This document shows, piece by piece, positions 40,257 to 50,942 of a DNA stretch of 64,000 bases. The position numbers were made by a program, and so were the translations under genes. The notes below the pieces were generated by a model. That model worked only from the letters and a program-made list of their open reading frames with translations, ran no database searches and had not been told where the DNA came from. The stretch is from Melanopsichium pennsylvanicum (lineage: Eukaryota; Basidiomycota; Ustilaginomycetes; Ustilaginales): the NCBI GenBank assembly GCA_900208305.1, contig OAPG01000010.1, forward strand, positions 248,001-312,000. Direction: 5' to 3'. Each line of letters begins with the position of its first letter. Within the stretch, counting starts at the first letter, position 1.

Positions 40257-41529
40257 AGCTCGTAGTCACCATCGAAGTGCGTCTGAAAGAATAGCTTGGT
40301 TCTACAGTCATGCGTTACAAGCAAGGTCGTTTGGATGCGTTGCTCCATTTATTCTTTCGTGTTTATTATTTAATACAAGACACGTAATTTTCTTTGTTTT
40401 TTTATTTATTTATGTTTTACGACTTTCTTTTAGGACGTTTTAACGGCGGACATCTGAACAAAAGACAAAGCGCGGTAGACTGGACTGGTGATTGGGATGC
40501 TACATGTATAAATCATTCCATTCCCTTTTTTTTAAATATATCTGAATGTTGTGCTGTTTGAAGTGCGACTGCATGCGGTAGATCTCTAAACGCATGCTGC
40601 TGCGCAAAAATACGGCTGATGCCATGCCACGCGACAATTTCGTTAGCGGAGAAAATATACTCAAAAAAAGAAAAGAAAAAAAGATCAAACTTGGAAACCC
40701 CGCCTAACCCCATATACAGTAGGTTAATAGCAGTTTTAGTGTTGCATGTGGCAGCGTGAAGAAAATCAGATTTTTTAGATGTTGAAGAGAATATTTCGCA
40801 GTTGGAAAAAATGAAATTGTAAATGAGTGTATATTCACATATTCCAAGAAAATTCATCTGATCGCAGTATTTTTCTCTCCGTTCCGTTGTCGGAGTAGGC
40901 GAGTGAGTGCATTCATGTCGCGTTTCAAGAGATTATTTTGACAGATATACATACATATACCGTACATACGTATATACAGATGGACACACTGTATTAGACA
41001 CACTCTTAGACAGACAGAGCCCCTAAATTAAGTTGTTTCTACACAAAACAGTTTACTATGTTACTGATCTTGTTTGTGCTCTCGTGGGTTGAATGCGCAG
41101 AAGCAACGCTCTATTATTACACTTTGCCTCTGATTCAAGCATAACACCCTATGTAAACGCACTCACACATACATACCTCCTTCCCTTTTCAATAGTGAGA
41201 GATAACGTGTGGGTTGCATTGACAACTGCTTTTTTGCTTTCATTCTTCTTCCTATTCATCATTTGTACACGATACCCATTGTCTCTCCGATATCCTTTTT
41301 CTGATGAACACCATCAACATCACCTCCGATCAAAACGACGACGTTTCATCACAAATAACCCGAAATCTACTTCTGAACACATATTTCTAACACTAGGCAA
41401 CATCATTACCAGCCTGATTATCATCCATCACCCGCATCATCCAGCAACACCACTTTTACATCTTACCTCGATTTTTGTATTAATCCTTAGCAACAACATC
41501 GATCAGGCGTTTCGAATCAGTTGTCAGCA
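40257..41529. other. Intergenic region, no gene supported
   Basis: AT-rich with several open frames of chance composition. The 165-codon frame at 41093-41590 overlaps the leader of the next gene and has no ATG-based support. A TACAGTA element lies near 40725. Confidence 0.4.
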
Positions 41530-42354
41530 ATGGGAGCCGTCACTAGCCGCCAAATCATCAACATCATCGACTGTTTTGTGCTCTCCATAGCACGTCTTGT
41601 CGATCGTATCTCCCGCGATATCAACCGTAAACTTTCCACTCTCTCGTCCTTTTTCTTTTCGCGCGTATTTGGGTACGATGTGGTGTTTGCCCAAGACACA
41701 TGTGCACATGCACACAAATCTCGTGTAGGAGAGCCTCTACTATGTCAAGCAAATGTATGCATTGTACCTGCTTCTTCACTTGAGCAACGTCAAGCGGAAA
41801 GAAAGAGACGCAGTGAAAGGAGGAAACGAGCAGAAGCAGCCGCATTAGGCGAAGCGATGCTGCGCAAACACATACAAGCTAAAAATGGTTCTAATTCAGT
41901 TGAAAGTTGGCGCAATTCTCCTGTCACGGAAAAAAGGGGCGGTAAAATCATCATGGAAGAAAAGGAAAAGGTCATGATCAATCTTGGTGCCGTTGCAAAA
42001 CCAAGTTCACCTAGACCGGTAGAAGAGAGGGAGACGGTAGCTGAACGCGAAAGAGGAAAGCTGTGGGTTATGATGGGTAATGTTCAAACTCGTCAACATG
42101 CTCAAAAAATCAATTTTCAAAAGGTGTATTACACCACCCAACCAATAAACCAAAACTTTCAAGAACCAAGTTCACCTTGTTCACACCACACAGAAAAGAG
42201 CGCAAACAAGATGGATCAACAAGTGCTACAACGCATCACATCTGCTCGAACCATTGCATCTGTTGTTTTGGAACCTCGAAAGAGTTCAAAACGTCATCCA
42301 TTCTCCTCCGAACACGAAGCTGTGTACAAGAGCAAAATCGCAATAACAATTTAA
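41530..42354 (+). CDS. Unrecognised protein with N-myristoylation-type start
   Basis: The 274-residue frame starts MGAVTSRQ, which fits the N-myristoylation consensus Met-Gly-x-x-x-Ser. Residues 10-35 are an amphipathic hydrophobic segment that could sit on a membrane. A Cys-His segment follows (AQDTCAHAHKSR). A strongly basic stretch (QRQAERKRRSERRKRAEAAALGEA) looks like a helix or nuclear localisation signal, and a charged, disordered C terminus of about 150 residues closes it. No family is recognised. Small fungal MGAV-type proteins with a membrane helix exist, but this is longer. The frame's intron status is unproven; a splice could remove the second half. Confidence 0.5.
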   Translation: MGAVTSRQIINIIDCFVLSIARLVDRISRDINRKLSTLSSFFFSRVFGYDVVFAQDTCAHAHKSRVGEPLLCQANVCIVPASSLEQRQAERKRRSERRKRAEAAALGEAMLRKHIQAKNGSNSVESWRNSPVTEKRGGKIIMEEKEKVMINLGAVAKPSSPRPVEERETVAERERGKLWVMMGNVQTRQHAQKINFQKVYYTTQPINQNFQEPSSPCSHHTEKSANKMDQQVLQRITSARTIASVVLEPRKSSKRHPFSSEHEAVYKSKIAITI

Positions 42355-43220
42355 GTCAGACCAAGACTCTCTTTGGATACACATTTAGAATCTTGGTCTT
42401 TACCCAATGCGAATCGTACATGATTTCAAACGAGAGCGTTGAGTTCTTGAATTATATTCAAGATGGAAGAGCAACATATGAATCGAAATTATAAAGCATA
42501 TGATGAATATACGAGTGTAGCAAGTGAAAAAGTTGAATTGTCAAAGAGGAAAAAAAAAATGGGAAAAAAAAAAAGTGTGGAAGGATCAAATTAACAAAAT
42601 TGTCAAGCAACAATATTTAATTCAAAAACAAGCAGGTCACTTCCAACAAATTCAATAATGCTAAGGTTGGTAAAATACATTGTAAATCCACCGAATCATT
42701 TTGGTCATCTCCAACAACAACATGATGATGATGATGATGAAAAAAAAAAAAAGTGGCAAAACAGCACCCTTACTAAAATAAAAAAAACAAAAAATCTCAA
42801 ATCGCATTTACTTACCCATCATCCTCCCAACTTACCTATAACATACCACTGACTTTGCAGCTCGTCATCATCCCACCTTCTGAGTTTGTCCAAAAATTTA
42901 AACCATTCTTCTTCTTTTTTTTTTCACGCGATTCAAACCAAAAAGCTCAAAGCCTCACACAGTTTTTTGTGTGTGTGTGAAACGATTGTTTCATAAAGTT
43001 GAATGTAAGAACAAATCGGCGGATTCTATGCTAGAGAGAGAGAAAGAAATGAAAAGAGATATAGAGATCAAGGCCAAATATGCGTGTGTATGCAAGAACG
43101 AGTCAAGTTAAATTACAAAAGCTTATCCTAAGAAACGAGTGATTGTGCTTGTTTGTGTGTGTGTGTGTGTGTGTGTGCAGAGGTACCGTATTTACAGATC
43201 CAAAAAGTGTCACATCAGAT
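42355..43220. other. AT-rich, repeat-rich intergenic region
   Basis: Poly-A runs near 42550-42575 and 42742-42755, a GAT run at 42722-42740 and a GT run at 43154-43177. No gene seen. Confidence 0.55.
43154..43177. repeat. GT dinucleotide microsatellite
   Basis: About twelve GT units just after the 3' end of the aspartyl protease gene. Confidence 0.9.
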
Positions 43221-44582
43221 TTAGACAATTAGAAGAGCGAGCAAAGGCAAGAGCGTGCCTACTAAAACCACAGCCGAGTTGATTCTCGTCTTCGCTGCTG
43301 AACTACTACTTGAACCAGTGCTGGTGCTAGTACTAGTACTAACTGTCTTTGAAGTTGTTCCACTGTTTAAACCCGAAGCGAGACTTGCAAAACCCACGGC
43401 TGCACCACTCGAGTTTGCGTTGGTGGTGAAAACCGTATAAACGTTTTTCAAGAATGCGTCTCCAATGATCCATTGCAGATCAGTCTGACTCGTGCTGCCA
43501 AGACCGAAAAACGCACCCAAACATTCGGATCCACTTTGGTCGAGGGTTCCTGCGCTAAAGTCGGAATCCGGAATTGTGTATTGTTGATCACCAAATGTTA
43601 GGGTTGCTTCCACGCTACTTGAGCAAGGGTAAGAGTAATATCCATTACCTTGCGACTTAGAGTTGGGAATTTGAGAATAGAGCTCCTGAACCACCGAATC
43701 GGGACCACCAATCAAAGTTGTACCCGTATCGATGGCGGCATGAGTGAGAGAGTCAAGGTCGACATCTGAACCTTTGGTACCGACAGCACCCAATCGAATC
43801 ATCCAGTAAAGTTGTTCGATGAGCGAGTTGTATGAGATATCGCCTTGGTAAAGCGAGCTATTTGTGCCACCCAAAGTGAAAGTACCTCCGGGTTGAGTCT
43901 CATCCTGGCTGGTCAAACTGGCTCTTTCAAGATAAAATGAAAAGGTGTCGATGTTGGCAGCAACCCAAAGAGGCGGTTCTTTTGAAGAGGCAAGCGCTTG
44001 GAATGCCATACCCATGATACCTTCCATAGCACTGCTCGTCAAACCGCTGCTCACTTGTTCAGCCACGGCAAAATGCAGGTTATCCACAGTGGTACCGGCC
44101 AAGGTGAATGAATCGGTAGCATCGTAACCGGCTACCTCTCCGGAACCATACTGAATGTCAAATGCCGTAGACTGATTTTGGAACGAAGAAGATGACGAAG
44201 GGTTGTAATAATCGGAGCCGATCCACAGGTCAGCAGATCCCGTGTCGAGCACAACTTGGTAGTCTTTCGAAGGTGTACCTCCAGAGATAGTTGCCACCCA
44301 ACTCGAGTCGTACTGTACGTTAGTGAGGGATGTACTACCCGCACGACGAGTCGGGGTAGTGGCGGACATGCGATATTTGGACTGAAGGATAGATTTCTGG
44401 TCGTACGCCCATTCGAGGAGATCGTTACCCGTGCGCTTGACAATGTTGCGCTTGGTGATGGGCACATGAATTGGGGATGACATGGTGGTGCGCTTGATGG
44501 GTTGAGTAGGGGCAGCAAGAGCAGCCGAAGAAGCGACCAACAAGCCGGTAGTGGCAAGGGTGGTAGCGCCGGTGACCTTCAT
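43221..44582 (-). CDS. Secreted GPI-anchored aspartyl protease
   Basis: The 453-residue protein begins with a signal peptide (cleavage near Ala 24). A propeptide with several Lys-Arg sites (30-31, 44-45, 49-50) probably allows Kex2-type processing. The pepsin fold has both catalytic aspartates: VVLDTGSADLWIG with Asp 113 and AAIDTGTTLIGGP with Asp 285. YGSGEVAG resembles the flap strand with its tyrosine. A Ser/Thr-rich spacer and a hydrophobic C-terminal segment (SAVVLVGTLLPLLALLIV) suggest a GPI anchor, hence a yapsin-type cell-surface protease. The longer frame would add 66 residues with no signal-peptide-like start, so the ATG at 44582 is chosen. It probably acts on extracellular proteins or on wall-linked substrates. 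Confidence 0.9.
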   Translation of the reverse strand: MKVTGATTLATTGLLVASSAALAAPTQPIKRTTMSSPIHVPITKRNIVKRTGNDLLEWAYDQKSILQSKYRMSATTPTRRAGSTSLTNVQYDSSWVATISGGTPSKDYQVVLDTGSADLWIGSDYYNPSSSSSFQNQSTAFDIQYGSGEVAGYDATDSFTLAGTTVDNLHFAVAEQVSSGLTSSAMEGIMGMAFQALASSKEPPLWVAANIDTFSFYLERASLTSQDETQPGGTFTLGGTNSSLYQGDISYNSLIEQLYWMIRLGAVGTKGSDVDLDSLTHAAIDTGTTLIGGPDSVVQELYSQIPNSKSQGNGYYSYPCSSSVEATLTFGDQQYTIPDSDFSAGTLDQSGSECLGAFFGLGSTSQTDLQWIIGDAFLKNVYTVFTTNANSSGAAVGFASLASGLNSGTTSKTVSTSTSTSTGSSSSSAAKTRINSAVVLVGTLLPLLALLIV

Positions 44583-46504
44583 GTTGAGGCGGAGTAAGCT
44601 ACGCTTGGTAGCCTTGTGTGAATCGGGAGAAAGAGAGAAGGAGGATTGCGCCTGAAGCTGTGGCTGACAATAGTCGGTAGTGATCAAAGTAAGCAAGAAA
44701 AGAGGACGAAAAGGATAATTTACAAATATCAAGAGGTTCATACTTATGGAAAGAAGCTGGCTCGGCTCGTCGAGCATCACTCAAGCGCAGCAGTCGGGTC
44801 GGTTTCACCGAAGACTCGCACCGCAAACACAATCCAACCAAATCTGTGACACTCTCTTTCCGACTGAGTTTCTCATGTCAGCTAAGCGGTCACGATGCAA
44901 ACGGTACACACAGGCGTTTCCTGCACACATAAGGTCGTCAGCGTAGAATTACTGTACAGACAGGCAGCGAAAGACCCCTTCGGTGCAACGATGCACCGCA
45001 GTCTTTGCGCAGAATACTTTGGCGGCACAGGAACAGACAGGGCAGTGCGAAAATCGGAAGATCCGGGTGGCTTCTCGGCATCTGAATTCAGTAGCACTGC
45101 CTCTCCACGCGCTCCTTTTTTCTTTTTCTTTTTTTTTTTTTTTTTTTCCTCTCGTGCATGCTGTGCTTTGCTACCTACAGTAACGGACTGCATGTAAAAG
45201 TAAATTAATTTACTGTTAATTTTTTGGCAGCCAAAGGAAAGAAGGTATGACGACACGAACCGTGACCTTGTGATGAGATGCACAGTTGGCGTTTAAATTA
45301 CGCTTCCCAACTAGTGCAGATTCTACCTGAGTTAGCTTACCGATCTACTGTTGGGCTACCAAACAGGATAGAGAGGCTAAGCTGTTCTCACCACCTTCTG
45401 TCAGCAACATCGTGATCCATCGTCATAGATGCTATGTTTCAAACAGCTAGTCGATTATGCTGATCATCTCACTTGTTGCTAGGGTGACACAACCAGCAAG
45501 AACTGTTTCGGAGCGGGACCATCGCTAATATGCTTACCATGGAGCCTATCATGACAGACAGTACAATAAATTTACAGTACATTACAGTATTGCATTGTAC
45601 AAATCAAAGTTTAGGAGCAACAAGCCGAGAGCCCCCGTAAGTTGATCTTTTGCTGTCAAAAAATCTTACACATACAGCAGAGTACTCAACCGTAAATTTA
45701 AATTACTAATTATACTATTGTGTAACACAACCTCACAATCACATTCCTCTTCCATCCATATTCTCTCGTCTGTCAACTTGTCACCCCTTTCGGCAGCATC
45801 ATCCAACGCCAAATTCGGTCCGCATCGACTGTCGCAGTGTGGTTTCTTCTTGAACCAACTCAGATGTATGCACTGTATGCGTTGGTGTGTGTGTGTGTGT
45901 GTGTGTGTCATGCAAGTCGACAGCAATTTCGCGGCAGCGCCTCACTGACCCCGTTTAACCGCATGGTCGAGACTGTTTCCGGCCGACAATAACAACTCCG
46001 ATCTCAGCCACATGGTCAAGCAGAGACCCCACCAACTGTACTGTAAAATACTGTACAGCTCCAACCTGTTCTCTCCGAGTTGCTGCTAGGATGTCCACAC
46101 GTTGTCTATTGCAGGACTGTCTATTACATATCAGAGCAAATGGCGATGGTGTGGAATTTAATTTAAAAAAAAAACTTGTCAGTCAGACCGTGGTAAAGGG
46201 TGAAGAAGAAAGTCTCGAACGTCAAATATTGACCAGCCCACCTTGATTTGATCTGCAGCAATGTCCTATGTCGACCGATTGTGGGTTCATTGTTGAAAAG
46301 ATGCTCGGAGCTCATTCGGGTTCGGCTGGCGCCTTTGATATTGATCTGATCACTCAAGCCATCCCGGCCAAGTGCGCACATCACGCCACTATTATATTGA
46401 CACGCCAGCCCCGACCCATATCTAGCATACAATGATTTACATGCTATCAAGATTGCATCAATTTTTACCACCGCGACAAGACAAGGAGCCTCTTCTGTAT
46501 ATCT
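44583..46504. other. Long intergenic region with palindrome clusters
   Basis: No gene supported over 1.9 kb. Contents: a long T tract at 45117-45147, a GT run at 45884-45908, and several ACTGTACAGT-type sites (44951-44960, 45559-45598, 46035-46058). The AT content is high near the clusters. Confidence 0.5.
45884..45908. repeat. GT dinucleotide microsatellite
   Basis: About twelve GT units, no nearby gene. Confidence 0.9.
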
Positions 46505-49500
46505 CTACTGAATCGCCACCTTCCTGATTAAAAACACATAGACATGGTATCCAATCTCAATCTTCCTCATTCTATCATTCCTCTTTGCCTCCAACACCCC
46601 TTGCTTCTTGACCTTTTCGTCTTCCCAACCCCTCACCCCATCTTGCCCTTCCACTTGTAGCATCCTCACATCCTCCATTACCAGACACGATCCTGATCTC
46701 TTCTTCCTACAATTCGTCTCAAATACACTCAGAGCCCTACTCAAAGTCTTATGTTCCGCCGTCACTGTAACAATATACCCACCCGTCCTTAGAACACCAT
46801 ACCAACTTTCGAGCAAAAAATGATACAGCTTGCTCAAACTTTGACTTGCTTTTTCCCTCTTGCCCCAAGGAAGGTCTGTGATAATCGCATCCATGCTACC
46901 TTTTCCTCCAACAAATGCTTCCAAGCTCGACCTATCCGTTGCGTCCAAGTCTCGCAGGTGGACCTTGACTTTGCCCGAGTCATTGGGAGAGAAACCGGCA
47001 AGCGTAGAAATTTGTTTTGCCCGATTTACCACTAGATCATCCACATCGCATCCAAAGATGTCTCCCGTGATCCCGCGCGCTTCCATCATCGCAGCCGTTT
47101 CGAAAACCAGAATTCCATGTCCACAGCATGGTTCCAGGATCCGAACCGGACTCGTCGAATCTACTTTCGTTCCATCTTTGACAGTTCGTTCCACGGGTAT
47201 GGGTAAGGCCAGGGCGAGCGATGCAGCTCTATACTCGGCCATGGCTGTTCCTCCTACCAACAACTCATTCCTTCCAGCCGGTCTTCGTGGGAATGGTACG
47301 CAAGGATTTGAAAGCTTGAGCATATATGCAATCCTCCCTTCGGATTTCAGTGTCGGATCATCGGTCGATGAAAGCTCCTGTTCAAACTCATCACCAATAC
47401 CGAAGCCCGGGAAAAACTTCAAAGTGATGTCCAGAACAGGTTGCTCCAGGTCGACCTTCCAGTTGGTAGGCGCATCCAGATGGGTGTCGCGTCCATTGAG
47501 GTAGTCCCATGCGAGCTCACCTACGTATCGTTCCATAATTTGACTGTTGAGAGAAGGCAAGTTGTACGTGGCACGATCGACACTCGCGCGGTAGGTGCGT
47601 TGGGAGGGTAGAAGCTGTTCACCAGTGATAGAGGTGTAGATGCCATTCCAGATTGCAACGGCTGAATCGAGCTGACTACGAGAACGCTCCCAAATAGTGT
47701 CGAGAAGACGCAGAAGCTTTTCTTCCGAAGGGAAAGGTGCTCCTTCATCCGCTTCTGTCTCGTTTTCCGCGTTGGTTTGCAGATCGGTTCGTGAGGAAGC
47801 GGCTTGTCCTGCTACTTGCGAGGCTGCGATCTCCGGCTCTTTTCGAACCCCCTCATCGCGTAGGATGACGGGCTTGTCAATAATCCCAGCATTCGTCTTT
47901 TGCGTTCCCACCTTCCTTCTCCCCTCCTTCTTCGCCAGCGCCTTTCTCAATTCTTTGGCCTTCCACTTGGCCCTCTTACTAGCCCCACCTACGTACTTGT
48001 CGTGTTTCAACTCTTTCGCCAAGTCCCTCGGGAACTCCTCTGATGCCACCAGAAGATACGCTGTTTTGGCAATGCCTAATTTTGCATTAAAGTATGCTTC
48101 CAGTGAGTGAGTTGCCAGACAAGGGTCGGAAACAACGACATGGCCACTGTGGATGCTAGAACTGGTGCCAGCATGCGGATCGGAATGATAAGGCAGAAGG
48201 GCAAGAGCTTGTGACAAGATTTCGCGCGATGCAAAATCTTCGAACCCACCAAAGACTTGGAACACTACCGGCACATCCACTTTACCTACCACCTTGGTAA
48301 GTAGACCAGTGGCGACAGAAGAAGATCGTTCGGATAGGACAGGTGGGTAGTCTCCCAGCTGTCGAACTTTGGTGAGTTCAATCCCCAGATCGGGAGCGAA
48401 GTGTTTGTGCGGATCCGCCAACCGCGAGGCCTTTTCTTCGATTTCGCTCGTGATCAAGCTGGAGATGGCGCTGCTCGAGGCGAGTTGTCGTTCGGTCTTG
48501 ATTGTCAACCCAGCGAGCTCTTCTGGAATATTGGCTTCCGCAAGACCTTTCCCATTGGTGGTATTGGAGGAGAAACAAGAAGAGTGGGGTGTGATGGACT
48601 GCCAGTCTTCCCTAGCCCACCAAGGCAGGACATCCTCGAAAGACCATTCGTCGGTCCAGTACTTGATCGCATGCAGATAAATGTAAAGTTCTTCGGGCTT
48701 GGGATCGGGAAGTAATGGGATTTTGCACTCTGGGCAGAAATCGGACGACTGTTCGCGCACCCGCTTCTGCCATGCTGTCTCGATGTCGGCGGGTCTGTTG
48801 AGTCCTTTGGCTGGCACTGAGCCGTTGTCTTGTTCCAACTTTTGTAGGGCTCTTTTGAGAAGTTCGTCAGAGGGTCGAGAAGAGCGACCGTTAGGGCCAG
48901 GTACGTGAACGTTTTCAAGCCCTTCTTGTGCGATCATGTCTTTGAACAAAACTTCGTCCTTCCACCGAGCCCAATCCTCTTGTCCATCTTGATCACCTTT
49001 GATGGCATCCACAATCATCTCGACCTCCTTCTGTCCGATCTCTCCGCCGACCTTCTTCCATTGATCCGGGATCACCTTGGCGAAGGAAGAAGGATCCACT
49101 TTGCTCCACACGTCATGGCCGTAGATTGGGTCATTGCAGATTGGGTGGCCCAACCACTGTACGTGCACTCTGATCTGATGCGTTCTCCCTGTGATCGGGC
49201 GACAGAATACAACACTCGAATTTGTGGCAGGGTGGTAGGAGAGTCGGACAAAGATTGTCTCGCAGTATTTTCCCTTTGGATGAACAATGTTGACTCCTGA
49301 CTGACGGTCGATGGTAAGAATAGGTTCCTTACACACAATCTCGCCTTGAGGAAACTCGCCTCGCACACGACATACGTAGGCTTTCGACACTTGCCCAGCG
49401 GCGAACTGTGCCCCAAGTCGAGAAGCCATTTCTTTCTTCGTCGAGCAGACCATGATTCCACTGGTCAACCTATCGAGTCTGTTTGTTGTATAGACCATCT

Positions 49501-49945
49501 CTATCCCGTGTTCCGTCCGCAGTAGGTCGGTGAGTGTATGCCTCAGATACCTCCCAGCAGCATGTACAGGAATCGATCCAGGCTTTACGATTACGAGGAT
49601 TCCTTCTTCGTCATCCCTGTGGATGATCTTGATAGGTTCGTCGGTTACGGGGGGCTCGTGACGATGGACAGAATTACAGATTTTGTCGCCGTCACCGATG
49701 ATTTGATGGATGGATGCTTTTCGGCCGTTGACGGTGCAAATGCCCTTGTGAATAGCCCAGACGTAGTACTCTTTGGTGCGATCGCGGAATTCGGTCGTCA
49801 TGATCTCGATCAATTCCCGACCAAACCAGCGTAACTTGGAGTACGTCTGGAATTCGTACCAGTACGGAGTGGTTTTGCGCAGACCGTCAATAGTACGTGT
49901 CACGCTGGTACTGCTGCCAGGATCGCTGCCGTGAGGACCGCCCAT
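46505..49945 (-). CDS. Fusion of RluA-type tRNA pseudouridine synthase and THUMP methyltransferase
   Basis: One uninterrupted frame of 1146 codons encodes two enzymes. Residues about 25-450 are a Pus9/Rib2-type pseudouridine synthase, with a leading S4-like region, HRHEPPV (94-100), the catalytic NRLDRLTSG with Asp 158, GRTHQIRVHVQWLGHPICNDP (253-273), and a CPEC cysteine pair plus IYLHAIKYW (404-430) as in the fungal Pus9/Rib2 enzymes. Those modify U32 of tRNA. Residues about 550-1146 are a THUMP-methyltransferase: a THUMP segment (TYRASVDRA, about 784-840), an S-adenosylmethionine site around EPCCGHG (938-944), and the catalytic TDLPWG (1023-1028) as in Trm14/THUMPD2/3 guanine-N2 methylases. 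The two halves are joined by a Ser/Lys-rich linker (450-550) and an insertion of basic coiled coil (650-740). No presequence is evident. Confidence 0.9.
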   Translation of the reverse strand: MGGPHGSDPGSSTSVTRTIDGLRKTTPYWYEFQTYSKLRWFGRELIEIMTTEFRDRTKEYYVWAIHKGICTVNGRKASIHQIIGDGDKICNSVHRHEPPVTDEPIKIIHRDDEEGILVIVKPGSIPVHAAGRYLRHTLTDLLRTEHGIEMVYTTNRLDRLTSGIMVCSTKKEMASRLGAQFAAGQVSKAYVCRVRGEFPQGEIVCKEPILTIDRQSGVNIVHPKGKYCETIFVRLSYHPATNSSVVFCRPITGRTHQIRVHVQWLGHPICNDPIYGHDVWSKVDPSSFAKVIPDQWKKVGGEIGQKEVEMIVDAIKGDQDGQEDWARWKDEVLFKDMIAQEGLENVHVPGPNGRSSRPSDELLKRALQKLEQDNGSVPAKGLNRPADIETAWQKRVREQSSDFCPECKIPLLPDPKPEELYIYLHAIKYWTDEWSFEDVLPWWAREDWQSITPHSSCFSSNTTNGKGLAEANIPEELAGLTIKTERQLASSSAISSLITSEIEEKASRLADPHKHFAPDLGIELTKVRQLGDYPPVLSERSSSVATGLLTKVVGKVDVPVVFQVFGGFEDFASREILSQALALLPYHSDPHAGTSSSIHSGHVVVSDPCLATHSLEAYFNAKLGIAKTAYLLVASEEFPRDLAKELKHDKYVGGASKRAKWKAKELRKALAKKEGRRKVGTQKTNAGIIDKPVILRDEGVRKEPEIAASQVAGQAASSRTDLQTNAENETEADEGAPFPSEEKLLRLLDTIWERSRSQLDSAVAIWNGIYTSITGEQLLPSQRTYRASVDRATYNLPSLNSQIMERYVGELAWDYLNGRDTHLDAPTNWKVDLEQPVLDITLKFFPGFGIGDEFEQELSSTDDPTLKSEGRIAYMLKLSNPCVPFPRRPAGRNELLVGGTAMAEYRAASLALALPIPVERTVKDGTKVDSTSPVRILEPCCGHGILVFETAAMMEARGITGDIFGCDVDDLVVNRAKQISTLAGFSPNDSGKVKVHLRDLDATDRSSLEAFVGGKGSMDAIITDLPWGKREKASQSLSKLYHFLLESWYGVLRTGGYIVTVTAEHKTLSRALSVFETNCRKKRSGSCLVMEDVRMLQVEGQDGVRGWEDEKVKKQGVLEAKRNDRMRKIEIGYHVYVFLIRKVAIQ

Positions 49946-50414
49946 ATTGACCTTTACAATGAGGCGAGCGAGCGAGCGAAGAGGTTTGAGCGAGGATGAT
50001 GGGGCTAATGGAAAAGGCAGGATTCAAGGGTCCTCAACTCGTCTCGAATATCAATTTTGACATTTCTTCTTCGAAGCCAGAAATTCTAGCAGACTCAGTT
50101 CAGTGAAAATTTATGGACGACTTTCGATACAGTCAGTCACAATGAGTCTCGTTACACTTCGTCCCAGCTTGCTTGTCAGCATCGAGCACAGCAACCAAGA
50201 CTCCAAGCATTCGCGAACACAGCCATCGAAAGGACAACATATAGTAAAAGTTCAGGTTACAAATACAGCGGAGAAGAAGAGCGACAAATGCGATGCGATG
50301 AAAACGTATTATGGATGGTATCTTGGGTGGCGAATGATGCCGGTAATTTGAATATATATAAACATGTAGATATGAAATGGACGGGCAAGGTAGCAATATG
50401 AGAGTCTGTATCAT
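49946..50414. other. Upstream region of the fusion gene
   Basis: About 470 nt between two genes on the minus strand: promoter of the fusion gene and 3' end of SDHAF3. No motif recognised. Confidence 0.4.
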
Positions 50415-50942
50415 CTACTTGTTCTTCTTGATCGACACTCCAGCTTCGGCAGCCGCCTTCTCGGCCATCTCTCGATGGTTCTTGCCTGGAGGTCTTGCCT
50501 GGGCCTTTTCCGAATAAGCTTCTTGGGTCGCTGTCATTAACTCGTGGATCTGGTAGATCTGTTCGTCGCTCATCTTTTCCAGCAATTGTGCATCCAGTCT
50601 CTCTCCCCTGAAACCTCCTGGCTTACCTTGCTGCATCTCCAATTGGTCGAGGTACATTTTCCACGAGCTCAAAAAGCCAACAATCTGAAGCGGATTGTCG
50701 ACGCCTTTGTGACGCTGGAATTCGTCCTTGATGTAGTTGTCGCCGATGGCTCGCATGTCGGCATCGAGTTTGCGGTGAGCGCGGAGGAGACGCCTGTAGA
50801 GTTTGATAGGGGGAAGAATGGTTGCAGCTGTTCGGCGGACAGGCGCCGTAATCTCAGATCCAGGGGGAATGGGCTGGTTGGATGCTGACGCCAAATGGCG
50901 TAGCGATGAACGCAAGAACGAAATCTGGGTCGGACGGAACAT
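50415..50942 (-). CDS. Succinate dehydrogenase assembly factor 3 (SDHAF3/ACN9/Sdh7)
   Basis: The 175-residue product has a basic mitochondrial presequence. KLYRRLLRAHRKL carries the LYR motif (Leu 48-Tyr 49-Arg 50). DMRAIGDNYIKDEFQRHK follows, the ACN9 signature, then a short tail with a coiled coil. SDHAF3 helps mature the iron-sulfur subunit of complex II in the mitochondrial matrix. Length is somewhat longer than the usual 120-135 because of the C-terminal 50 residues (Ala/Lys-rich, ending in basic residues). The gene is intronless, on the same strand as and upstream of the pseudouridine synthase fusion. Confidence 0.92.
   Translation of the reverse strand: MFRPTQISFLRSSLRHLASASNQPIPPGSEITAPVRRTAATILPPIKLYRRLLRAHRKLDADMRAIGDNYIKDEFQRHKGVDNPLQIVGFLSSWKMYLDQLEMQQGKPGGFRGERLDAQLLEKMSDEQIYQIHELMTATQEAYSEKAQARPPGKNHREMAEKAAAEAGVSIKKNK

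Noticed and set aside
41093..41590. 165-codon frame before the MGAV gene
   Set aside because: It overlaps the leader of the 41530 gene, lacks an ATG-based start of support and has random hydrophobic composition.
44895..45197. Frames with a poly-Phe or poly-Lys run
   Set aside because: They arise from the T tract at 45117-45147.
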